Both the position numbers and the translations under genes were made by a program. The notes under the pieces were generated by a model, which saw only the letters and a list, made by a program, of their open reading frames with translations, had not been told where the DNA came from and did no database searches. This document shows, in pieces, positions 1-5,085 of a DNA stretch of 9,071 bases; position 1 is the stretch's first letter, and every line of letters begins with the position of its first letter. Source of the stretch: Candidatus Komeilibacteria bacterium RIFCSPLOWO2_01_FULL_45_10 (GTDB lineage Bacteria > Patescibacteriota > Patescibacteriia > UBA1558 > UBA10009); NCBI GenBank assembly GCA_001818835.1, contig MHKL01000022.1, forward strand, positions 6,930-16,000. The letters are read 5' to 3'.

Positions 1-330
1 GGCTTAAGGACCCATATGCTGGTGGCGTTGGGTTCGGCCCTGTTCACGCTGATTTCTTTTCTCATTATCAGCGATTTCGCCGAATATGCCATTGACCCCT
101 CTAGGATCGCGGCCGGCATCGTTACCGGCATCGGCTTTTTGGGCGCCGGCGCCATTATCCAGTCGCAGGAAAAAGTCATTGGCCTGACCACGGCCGCCAG
201 CGTCTGGACCGTGGCCGCCATTGGCATGGCCGTGGCTTACGGCTTTTTCATTCTGGCCGGCGGCACCGCCATTTTAACGGTGGCGGTTCTGTATATCCTG
301 GAAAAAGTGGAAAGAAAGTACTCGGATTAA
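1..330 (+). CDS. MgtC/SapB family membrane protein, C-terminal part (5' end outside window)
   Basis: The reading frame is open from base 1 (GLRTHMLVALGSALFTL...), so the gene begins upstream; the ATG at base 16 is internal. The piece shows the family hallmarks: GLRTHxLVALGSALFTL at the start, then DPSRIAAGIVTGIGFLGAGAII, then GLTTAASVWTVAAIGMAVAYG. These form about three hydrophobic membrane segments, and the protein ends in a charged tail (EKVERKYSD). MgtC relatives are inner-membrane proteins linked to magnesium limitation, acid tolerance and virulence in some bacteria; in this lineage the role is unknown. The long cytoplasmic C-terminal domain of Salmonella MgtC is absent, so this is the short SapB-like form. 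The stop codon touches the dut start codon with no gap, which suggests one mRNA and translational coupling. Identification is firm at family level only. Confidence 0.9.
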   Translation, partial: GLRTHMLVALGSALFTLISFLIISDFAEYAIDPSRIAAGIVTGIGFLGAGAIIQSQEKVIGLTTAASVWTVAAIGMAVAYGFFILAGGTAILTVAVLYILEKVERKYSD

Positions 331-753
331 ATGAAAGTTAAAATCAAAAAACTGCATCCGGACGTAAAAATTCCGTCTTATGCCCATTCGGGAGACGCCG
401 GCTTGGATTTGTTTTCGCGGGAAGACAAGGAACTGAAGCCGGGCGAAAGGCATATTTTTTTATTGGGATTTGCTTTGGAGTTTCCCGCTGGCTACGCGGC
501 CGTGGTTAAAGACAAGGGCGGTTTGCCCAAAAATTACGGCTTGCATACCCTGGGCGGGGTTTTTGATTCCGGCTACCGCGGCGAATACAATGTTAATTTA
601 ATCAATTTAGGGCAGGAGCCGTATCAAATCAAAAAAGGCGATAAAATCGCCCAACTGTTGATTTTACCCTGCCAAGCGGCCGAATTTGAAGTTACCGAAG
701 ATTTATCGGATAGCCAAAGGGGAGGGGGACGGTTTGGTTCCAGCGGCCGGTAA
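331..753 (+). CDS. dut: dUTP diphosphatase (dUTPase), divergent motif II
   Basis: Hydrolyses dUTP to dUMP and pyrophosphate, keeping uracil out of DNA and supplying dUMP to thymidylate synthase. At 140 aa it has the size of a trimeric dUTPase subunit. Motif I is AHSGDAGLDLF (residues 18-28). Motif III is GGVFDSGYRGEYNV (75-88), with D79 the expected catalytic water-activating aspartate. Motif IV is KKGDKIAQLLI (101-111), and the glycine-rich motif V is RGGGRFGSSG (130-139), the flexible arm that closes over the substrate. Motif II is unusual: the common P-R-S-G-L-A is replaced by KDKGGLPKN (60-68), so the usual phosphate-contacting Arg-Ser pair is missing. I believe similar variants occur in other dUTPases, but I cannot check this here. 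The ATG directly follows the upstream stop codon, and I see no Shine-Dalgarno sequence. A terminator follows about 25 bases downstream. A dCTP deaminase is less likely given motif V. Confidence 0.93.
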   Translation: MKVKIKKLHPDVKIPSYAHSGDAGLDLFSREDKELKPGERHIFLLGFALEFPAGYAAVVKDKGGLPKNYGLHTLGGVFDSGYRGEYNVNLINLGQEPYQIKKGDKIAQLLILPCQAAEFEVTEDLSDSQRGGGRFGSSGR

Positions 754-777
754 TAAAACGGCTTAATATCCATAAAT

Positions 778-803
778 AAAGCCCATTTAACAGTGGGTTT
801 TTT
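778..803 (+). terminator. Intrinsic terminator after dut
   Basis: The arms AAAGCCCA (778-785) and TGGGTTTT (794-801) pair over 8 bp with one G:T wobble and an 8-base loop, and run into a T6 tract (798-803). The hairpin lies 25 bases after the dut stop codon and just before the next promoter, so it closes the MgtC-dut transcription unit. Confidence 0.75.
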
Positions 804-805
804 AG

Positions 806-814
806 TTATCCACA
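806..814 (+). other. Perfect match to the DnaA-box consensus
   Basis: TTATCCACA matches the high-affinity bacterial DnaA box (TTATNCACA). It sits between the dut terminator and the promoter of the YerC-like regulator. I saw only one copy and no AT-rich unwinding region with several boxes, so this is not evidence of an origin. A lone match may be a transcriptional DnaA site or chance; a match somewhere in a window this size is not very improbable. Confidence 0.35.
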
Positions 815-823
815 GAAGGGATC

Positions 824-852
824 TTGACATTATTTAGTTATTGATATAGTGT
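824..852 (+). promoter_or_regulatory. Sigma-70-like promoter for the YerC-like gene
   Basis: A perfect -35 box, TTGACA, lies at 824-829. The -10 is less clear: TATAGT (845-850) gives a 15-base spacer, and the weaker TAGTGT (847-852) gives 17. Transcription would start near 857-859, leaving a leader of about 50 bases before the ATG at 908. The start region overlaps the palindrome at 851-860, which places a possible repressor site where it would block RNA polymerase. Confidence 0.55.
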
Positions 853-867
853 ATTAATACATTGATA
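840..867 (+). promoter_or_regulatory. Possible operator: palindrome flanked by direct repeats
   Basis: GTATTAATAC (851-860) is a perfect 10-bp palindrome. It is flanked by two exact copies of ATTGATA (840-846 and 861-867) spaced 21 bases apart, about two helical turns. The cluster covers the expected -10 and transcription start. The gene downstream encodes a TrpR-type DNA-binding protein, so autoregulation is a reasonable inference, but nothing in the sequence names the regulator that binds. Confidence 0.4.
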
Positions 868-907
868 CAGAAGCGAAAAGAGATAATAAATTATTCAATA
901 AAAAATT

Positions 908-1201
908 ATGCGCCATAGCCACGCTTTGGATAAAAAAAAGTGCGCCGATTTATGGCAAGCGGTTTTATCTCTTAAAACCAAACAAGAGTGCTGGAATTTT
1001 TTTAGGGATTTATGCACGCTGGAAGAGATTACGGCTATGGCCGATCGGTGGCAGGCCGTTAAAATGATCAATCAAAACAAGCCTTACCGCCAGATTGCCA
1101 AAAAAATCAAGATGAGTTCCACTACCGTCGCCCGCGTGGCCCATTGGTTAAACAACGGCCAGGGCGGCTACCGTTTAATGCTTAAAAGATTGAATAAATA
1201 A
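908..1201 (+). CDS. YerC/YecD-type TrpR-related DNA-binding protein
   Basis: A 97-aa all-helical protein of the Trp repressor superfamily. The segment CTLEEITAMADRW (residues 36-48) corresponds to the helix before the DNA-binding region. KPYRQIAKKIKMSSTTVARVAHWL (58-81) is the helix-turn-helix, with the turn at KMSS and the recognition helix at STTVARVAHWL. The end (NNGQGGYRLMLKRL) is typical of the YerC/YecD branch rather than true TrpR. The tryptophan-binding function should not be transferred: this branch has no agreed ligand. Its own promoter and possible operator lie upstream. No Shine-Dalgarno sequence is visible; the 20 bases before ATG are A/T. The ATG is supported by the good N-terminal fit, and it is monocistronic by context. 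Confidence 0.88.
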   Translation: MRHSHALDKKKCADLWQAVLSLKTKQECWNFFRDLCTLEEITAMADRWQAVKMINQNKPYRQIAKKIKMSSTTVARVAHWLNNGQGGYRLMLKRLNK

Positions 1202-1244
1202 TATGACAGTCAATATTTTACAACCATTACATCATCATCAAATC

Positions 1245-1262
1245 ATCTCTCCATAGGGAGAT
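1245..1262 (+). other. Short hairpin that may compete with the leader RNA
   Basis: ATCTCTC (1245-1251) pairs with GGGAGAT (1256-1262) over 7 bp with one wobble and a CATA loop, followed by a T-rich stretch. It could be a weak terminator for the YerC-like gene. Its 5' arm, ATCTCTC, is identical to the 5' arm of the leader helix at 1329-1335, so the two can exchange partners. Downstream lie TATAAT (1273-1278, no matching -35) and a direct repeat AATTTTAAATT at 1280-1290 and 1294-1304. Confidence 0.4.
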
Positions 1263-1311
1263 TGGTTTGGTTTATAATGAATTTTAAATTTCAAATTTTA
1301 AATTCAATCAG

Positions 1312-1420
1312 CACCCTTAACTAAACGAATCTCTCTATAAGTACGCCCGTGGAGAGATTTTTGCTTGCCTCGCGCCTTCAGCATAGCTGGATGGCGCAGG
1401 GTTTACTAAGGGTGTTTTTT
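1312..1420 (+). promoter_or_regulatory. Structured leader RNA: three-way junction ending in T6
   Basis: Three helices nest without conflict. P1 joins CACCCTTA (1312-1319) with TAAGGGTG (1407-1414), plus TAAAC (1322-1326) with GTTTA (1401-1405). P2 joins AATCTCTC (1328-1335) with GAGAGATT (1352-1359). P3 joins CCT and GCGCC (1368-1370, 1372-1376) with GGCGC and AGG (1393-1400), capped by CAGC/GCTG (1379-1382/1386-1389). Only one base separates P1 from P2, and none separates P3 from P1. The P1 3' strand runs straight into T6 (1415-1420), so closing P1 would resemble intrinsic termination. The orphan gene starts 24 bases later. It may be a riboswitch, an attenuator, or a separate small RNA with its own terminator. 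I recognise no known class. The helices are seen in the sequence; the function is inferred. Confidence 0.5.
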
Positions 1421-1443
1421 GTACATTCACATTCGAGGGAAAA

Positions 1444-2727
1444 ATGAGAAAAAAGCTCATTAAAATTGACGGATTAATTTCCGTTATACCTGGTCTGGGC
1501 GGTGTTGAACCAGCAAACAACGGTCGCGGTACAATCCTAAATCTCGTCAGGCGGTTGGATCAGGAGAGTGTTAATGAACTGTCGCAAGCCCTAATCGGTT
1601 TAAGACAGTCGTCGCTGGACGTTGGCTTGGACCTAACAGTCAATGATTTGAGACGGGCGATCGCGGCAATGATGGAGATCCAGCGGGATAACAGGCGTAA
1701 TCATTTTATTGCGCCTTTACTTCCGCCGATCTACAAAGGGGTTTCCTTTAACCCTGAAACATTCCAACGCGGTCAGCGGAGCGAGTGGCTGGTCATTCTA
1801 GATTTCTTCTCGCTGTTACGGCAATCGGTTGCCGTTCAGTCCCAGACAGAATTGCCTTCGCAGGCCGCTATCCTGGACGCAGGCCTTTACTGGGTGGTTA
1901 ATCTGCTGGGTCGTGACGGCATCCGACTAACTGAATCAAAACCTGACGCCGCGGCTAATCAAATGATTAATCTCTTAATCGGCTCTTGCGCTCAAGAGAA
2001 TCTTCAAAAGGTCATACAGACCAACCAGGTGCGAAACGCTTACCTACGGGTGATTGCTTCGCAATTTCCCGCCAACAACACGCCGCCAGTGTTTAGTTTA
2101 ATGGATGTTTGGCAAGATCCTGAATTCTCTGGATTTCTGACTAAAGCCATTGAGCTGTTCTGCGTTTATTCGCAGGGGAATTGGCAGGTACAGCACGCCG
2201 TTCATTATGAGCGTTATATGACCTACTCACCCTGGGTAACTCCCTTAGTGGCGGCTGAGCAAGCGCTGTTGTGTAGCAAATCTGGTTTTCGTGCCAATCT
2301 AGCGCCGACCACGGAAGCCGCCTGGAACCACATTCTGGACAAAATGTGTGGTCGTCTCGGTCTGAAAAAATACATCATCTGGATGTATGTCCGTCGGCTC
2401 GGAGCGCGTCTGCCTTATGGTGCCATGCCCTGTTTCGCCGATGACCAGCAGACCATTGCCGTCAAACTTGGGCGCAGTTCGGTGGATGATAATCTGGGCG
2501 GATTGATTATAGGTCTAATTCGTCCGTTCATGGGCGACCACTGGTTTAATGAAGTTCAGTCCTGTCTGAAGTCAAAAGACAACCTTGCGGTCGCCAAGAT
2601 GATTTACGCCTTTACTTCAAGTATTGAAGAAAGCGTTACCCAGCTTTTAGCACAGGATCAACTAGTTCCACAACTTCGGCTTGACAACATGGGCTGGCTA
2701 ATGCGTTTTCCCCAGGGTGCCTGCTGA
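1444..2727 (+). CDS. Unrecognised 427-aa soluble protein (orphan cassette gene)
   Basis: I do not recognise this protein. It has no clear signal peptide, no convincing transmembrane segment and no nucleotide-binding loop, and it looks mainly helical. It opens with a short basic and hydrophobic stretch (MRKKLIKIDGLISVIPGLGG). A region rich in Trp, Tyr and Cys lies near residues 245-350, including HYERYMTYSPWVTPL and LKKYIIWMYVRRLGARLPYG; the segment RSSVDDNLGGLIIGLIRPF follows. It differs from its neighbours. It has a Shine-Dalgarno-like GAGGGA at 1435-1440, four bases from the ATG when measured from AGGG, whereas the other genes here lack one. It uses CGT, CGG, CTG, GTC and CTA codons more freely. 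It sits between a structured leader and its own strong terminator, so it looks like an independent, possibly transferred unit. The long clean frame supports real coding; the function is unknown. Confidence 0.75.
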   Translation: MRKKLIKIDGLISVIPGLGGVEPANNGRGTILNLVRRLDQESVNELSQALIGLRQSSLDVGLDLTVNDLRRAIAAMMEIQRDNRRNHFIAPLLPPIYKGVSFNPETFQRGQRSEWLVILDFFSLLRQSVAVQSQTELPSQAAILDAGLYWVVNLLGRDGIRLTESKPDAAANQMINLLIGSCAQENLQKVIQTNQVRNAYLRVIASQFPANNTPPVFSLMDVWQDPEFSGFLTKAIELFCVYSQGNWQVQHAVHYERYMTYSPWVTPLVAAEQALLCSKSGFRANLAPTTEAAWNHILDKMCGRLGLKKYIIWMYVRRLGARLPYGAMPCFADDQQTIAVKLGRSSVDDNLGGLIIGLIRPFMGDHWFNEVQSCLKSKDNLAVAKMIYAFTSSIEESVTQLLAQDQLVPQLRLDNMGWLMRFPQGAC

Positions 2728-2751
2728 GAACTCACTACAGGAGGACACAAA

Positions 2752-2791
2752 AACCGGAGATTTCCCTCATGGATTTCTCCGGTTCTTTTTT
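2752..2791 (+). terminator. Strong intrinsic terminator of the orphan gene
   Basis: AACCGGAGA (2752-2760) pairs perfectly with TCTCCGGTT (2776-2784). After a TT/TT internal loop, TCC (2763-2765) pairs with GGA (2771-2773) around the loop CTCAT. After C2785 comes T6 (2786-2791). It lies 24 bases after the stop codon. The T tract directly abuts the palindromic element that begins at 2792, and an unused AGGAGG (2739-2744) lies between the stop codon and the hairpin. Confidence 0.85.
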
Positions 2792-2896
2792 ATCCAGCAC
2801 CACTTGTCATTATAGCATTGATGGAAATTCAAGATATTTAAAATCAATAAGATTTAGATCAATTCTATAATGTAGTATTGAAAAGTGGTGCTGGAT
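2792..2896. repeat. Palindromic element, copy 1 (105 bp), touching the folA stop codon
   Basis: The ends are a perfect 14-bp inverted repeat: ATCCAGCACCACTT (2792-2805) and AAGTGGTGCTGGAT (2883-2896). A second, inner inverted repeat of 15 bp with one mismatch, CATTATAGCATTGAT (2808-2822) against 2858-2872, lets most of the element fold into one long hairpin. The centre is AT-rich. The right end lies at the base next to the folA TAA (2897-2899, minus strand). A related copy of 104 bp lies at 7628-7731. No transposase is nearby, so this may be a MITE-like or REP-like non-autonomous repeat, or a 3' UTR element. Confidence 0.8.
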
Positions 2897-3415
2897 TTAT
2901 TTCTCGTAAACGCAGAACTTGAATTTAATTCCGTTTTCTTCCATCACCTCGCTTTCCTCAACTTTTTTAAATGTTGCCGGAATTTCCGGGAAAAAAGTGT
3001 CGCAAGGGTAAGTGGCCATTATTTCCGTGATATATAATTTTTGACAATCGGAGCGGTTAATGGTTTCGGCAAAAAGCTTGCCGCCGCCGATATTAAAGAC
3101 CTCGCCAAGATCATCCCTTTTAGCAAGCTCTTTTAACGCTTCGTCAAAGGAAGCAAAATGCAAAACGCTTTCAGGCAGGTTTAAATCTTCCTGTCTGGAC
3201 AGAACCACGTTAAGCCGATTAGACAGCGGCCGGTGATGCTCGGGTATTGATTCCCAGGTTTTGCGTCCCATAATCACCGCGTTTTTTTTGTCGGGATGAT
3301 GGCTAATAGTCACGTCAGTAAAGTACTTAAAATCAGCTTTGATTTTCCAAGGTAATTGGTTATTGATGCCAATGCCTCTTTTTTGGTCAACGGCAACGAT
3401 AATAGAGAAGTTCAT
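2897..3415 (-). CDS. folA: Dihydrofolate reductase
   Basis: Reduces dihydrofolate to tetrahydrofolate with NADPH, regenerating the cofactor oxidised by thymidylate synthase. At 172 aa it is close to the usual 160-170. The N-terminal strand and loop IIVAVDQKRGIGINNQLPW is typical. D28 in LPWKIKADF is the expected proton-donor acid. MGRKTWESIP (49-58) and NRLNVVLSR (66-74, with R67 for the folate glutamate) follow. NIGGGKLF (108-115) is the NADPH-binding glycine motif, T130 lies in YITEI, and DTFFPE (139-144) ends the core. It lies downstream of thyA on the same strand, separated by an 86-base gap filled by a REP-like palindrome, so co-transcription is likely. No Shine-Dalgarno sequence is seen before the ATG. 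The stop codon directly abuts the palindromic element at 2792-2896. Confidence 0.96.
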   Translation of the reverse strand: MNFSIIVAVDQKRGIGINNQLPWKIKADFKYFTDVTISHHPDKKNAVIMGRKTWESIPEHHRPLSNRLNVVLSRQEDLNLPESVLHFASFDEALKELAKRDDLGEVFNIGGGKLFAETINRSDCQKLYITEIMATYPCDTFFPEIPATFKKVEESEVMEENGIKFKFCVYEK

Positions 3416-3425
3416 AAGTTAACGG

Positions 3426-3499
3426 GAGTCATGCTGGAGCGAAGCGATAGCATCTCTTTTGAGATTCTATCGGTCGTTTCACTCACTCCAGAATGACTC
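3426..3499. repeat. REP-like palindrome between thyA and folA
   Basis: The outer arms GAGTCATGCTGGAG (3426-3439) and CTCCAGAATGACTC (3486-3499) are inverted repeats with one mismatch. The inner arms CGATAGCATCTC (3445-3456) and GAGATTCTATCG (3461-3472) also have one mismatch and a TTTT loop. The sequence type (GTCATTCTGGAG...GAATCTC) resembles dispersed REP palindromes I recall from many bacterial genomes. In the thyA direction it starts two bases after the stop codon. It may protect the thyA mRNA end or reduce folA expression; this is inference. Confidence 0.8.
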
Positions 3500-3501
3500 T
3501 A

Positions 3502-4314
3502 TTAAATTGCAATCGGCGCTTTAATGCCCGGTTCGGGGTTATAATTTTCCAGAGTAAAATCTTCGTACCGGAACCCGAAAATGCCTTTGACTGCCGGATT
3601 TATTTTCATGGTCGGCAGTTCTTTGGGCGTTCGGGACAGCTGCAGTTTTACCTGTTCCAGATGGTTTTTGTAAATATGGACGTCGCCGAAAGTGTGGACA
3701 AAATCGCCGATCTTTAAATTACATACCTGCGCCATCATCATGGTCAGAAGCGAGTAAGAGGCGATGTTAAAAGGCACGCCCAAAAAAACATCGGCGCTGC
3801 GCTGGTACAACTGGCAGGATAATTTTCCACTGGCGACGTAAAACTGGAATATGGTATGGCAGGGCGGGGGAGCGGTTTTTTTGCCGGCAATCAAATTTTG
3901 CAAATCAGCCACGTTCCAGCCGGAAACAATAATCCTTCTGGAATCGGAATTGTTTTTAATCATGTCCACGGCATTTTGAATCTGGTTGATTTTAGAGCCG
4001 TCATAACCTTGCCAGGCAGTCCATTGCTTGCCGTAAATCGGGCCAAGATCGCCGTTTTCATCGGCCCATTCGTTCCAAATGGTGACTTCATTGTCATTTA
4101 AATATTTGATATTAGTATCGCCACGCAAAAACCACAGCAGTTCGTAAATCACCGATTTTAAGTGGATTTTTTTGGTGGTGAGCAAGGGAAAGCCCTCGGC
4201 CAGATTATAGCGCCTTTGCGCGCCAAAAAGCGAAATGGTGCCGGTGTTGGTGCGGTCTTCTTTAGCCACGCCTTTATCAAGAATTTCTTGGAGTAATGAA
4301 AGGTATTGTTTCAT
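3502..4314 (-). CDS. thyA: Thymidylate synthase (folate-dependent, ThyA type)
   Basis: Converts dUMP to dTMP using methylenetetrahydrofolate, which is oxidised to dihydrofolate. It has 270 aa against 264 in E. coli. R21 in KEDRTNTGT binds phosphate in the family. S125-R126-R127 supply the arginines from the partner subunit, C152 in [13 protein letters not shown] is the nucleophile, [17 protein letters not shown] (171-187) is the dUMP site including N183, and H213 and Y215 lie in GDVHIYKNH. The C-terminus IKAPIAI matches the E. coli ending almost exactly. The segment before the catalytic Cys carries extra residues (AGKKTAPPP). A promoter six bases before the likely transcription start makes the mRNA nearly leaderless. 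folA follows on the same strand; dut and tmk are also in this window. Confidence 0.97.
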   Translation of the reverse strand: MKQYLSLLQEILDKGVAKEDRTNTGTISLFGAQRRYNLAEGFPLLTTKKIHLKSVIYELLWFLRGDTNIKYLNDNEVTIWNEWADENGDLGPIYGKQWTAWQGYDGSKINQIQNAVDMIKNNSDSRRIIVSGWNVADLQNLIAGKKTAPPPCHTIFQFYVASGKLSCQLYQRSADVFLGVPFNIASYSLLTMMMAQVCNLKIGDFVHTFGDVHIYKNHLEQVKLQLSRTPKELPTMKINPAVKGIFGFRYEDFTLENYNPEPGIKAPIAI

Positions 4315-4326
4315 ATGCGTTTTATC

Positions 4327-4355
4327 AGTATATTAAAGATTTGAATAAATGTAAA
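4327..4355 (-). promoter_or_regulatory. Promoter of thyA, nearly leaderless
   Basis: On the minus strand, TTTACA (4355-4350), a 17-base spacer and TATACT (4332-4327) form a good sigma-70 promoter. Transcription should start near 4320, only about six bases before the thyA ATG at 4314. There is no room for a Shine-Dalgarno sequence, so initiation is probably of the leaderless type. The -35 lies four bases from the 11-bp repeat array at 4359. Confidence 0.7.
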
Positions 4356-4358
4356 ATA

Positions 4359-4442
4359 CGCGGATAGTTCGCGAATAACCCGCTAATGGCATGCTAATAG
4401 ACATTGGCGAGTTATCCGCGAGTAATTGGCGAACTATTGGCG
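4359..4442. repeat. 11-bp unit array that inverts at its centre
   Basis: The 84 bases divide exactly into 11-base units. Four are in one orientation: CGCGGATAGTT (4359), CGCGAATAACC (4370), CGCTAATGGCA (4381) and TGCTAATAGAC (4392). The rest are in the opposite orientation: ATTGGCGAGTT (4403), ATCCGCGAGTA (4414), ATTGGCGAACT (4425) and a partial ATTGGCG (4436). The core CGCNNAT becomes ATNNGCG in the second half. A period of 11 is close to one DNA helical turn, so each core faces the same side. The array lies between the divergent thyA and tmk genes. It may be a protein-binding array or a dispersed palindromic repeat. Confidence 0.75.
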
Positions 4443-4456
4443 TTGATTGAAAAAAT

Positions 4457-4476
4457 ACCTAAAATAACCTAAAATA
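4457..4476 (+). repeat. Tandem 10-base direct repeat before tmk
   Basis: ACCTAAAATA occurs twice in tandem (4457-4466 and 4467-4476), ending five bases before the tmk ATG. It occupies the place of the promoter -10 and ribosome-binding region. TTGATT at 4443-4448 could be a -35, but no -10 lies at the right distance. The repeat may be a regulator site; no function is shown. Confidence 0.5.
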
Positions 4477-4481
4477 TAACC

Positions 4482-5081
4482 ATGAGCGAAGGCCTTTTTA
4501 TCGTCATTTATGGCATCAACAATTTAGGCAAATCAACGCAAGCCCGGCTTTTAAGTGAATCTTTGAATAAAGTTGATTTGCCGGCCAAATATCTTAAATA
4601 TCCGATTTACGAACTTAAACCAACCGGACCCAAGATCAATGAAGTTTTAAGGGGTGCGCATGGCCAGCAGATTTCCGAGGAAGAATTGCAAGGCTTCTAT
4701 ACCCAAAACCGGCGGGATTACCAGCCCCAGCTGATTAAAATGATTAACGAAGGCGTCAACGTGGTGGCCGAGGATTACATCGGCACCGGTCTGGCCTGGG
4801 GTTGGAGTAAGGGTGCGGATTTGGAAGATTTGATTGCTATGAACCGCGGCTTGGTTAAGCCGGACATTGAAATCCTTTTGGACGGCGAAAGGTTTATTGA
4901 AGCCAAGGAAGACGGGCATTTGCATGAATCAGACGAAAAGCTAATGGAAAGGTGCCGTCTGAACCATTTAAAATTGGCGGAGCAATTTGGTTGGGACATG
5001 GTTAACGCCAATCAGGAAATAGAAGAAGTCCATCAGGATATTTTGGAGATAATGGAGAGGAAGATTAAAGAAATAAAATAA
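4482..5081 (+). CDS. tmk: Thymidylate kinase, divergent
   Basis: Phosphorylates dTMP to dTDP with ATP, the step after thymidylate synthase. At 199 aa it matches the family size. The P-loop is GINNLGKST (residues 11-19); it keeps the GxxxxGKST frame but replaces the usual D-G-x-G stretch with I-N-N-L-G. NRRDY (76-80) corresponds to the F..DR region. EDYIGTGLAWG (97-107) sits where the family has D-R-Y/S, so the usual Asp-Arg is Glu-Asp here. PDIEILLD (117-124) is the conserved strand usually read as PDLTLYLD. The changed DR motif leaves the exact nucleoside monophosphate substrate slightly open; another dNMP kinase is possible, but thyA and dut nearby favour dTMP. No Shine-Dalgarno sequence is present. 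Two unrelated palindromic arrays flank the gene. Confidence 0.85.
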   Translation: MSEGLFIVIYGINNLGKSTQARLLSESLNKVDLPAKYLKYPIYELKPTGPKINEVLRGAHGQQISEEELQGFYTQNRRDYQPQLIKMINEGVNVVAEDYIGTGLAWGWSKGADLEDLIAMNRGLVKPDIEILLDGERFIEAKEDGHLHESDEKLMERCRLNHLKLAEQFGWDMVNANQEIEEVHQDILEIMERKIKEIK

Positions 5082-5085
5082 TAAA

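Noticed and set aside
624..830. Minus-strand open frame of 68 codons opposite the end of dut
   Set aside because: It lies mostly antisense to dut and runs through the terminator; no promoter or family match.
806..867. Replication origin
   Set aside because: Only one DnaA-box match, no cluster of boxes, and no dnaA or dnaN gene in the window.
2769..2871. Small ORF starting at ATG 2769 after the AGGAGG sequence
   Set aside because: The ATG is 24 bases from the motif, lies inside the terminator stem, and the frame crosses the palindromic element; it is not a convincing gene.
3493..4101. Two plus-strand open frames opposite thyA
   Set aside because: They are shadows of thyA, whose catalytic motifs are all present on the minus strand.
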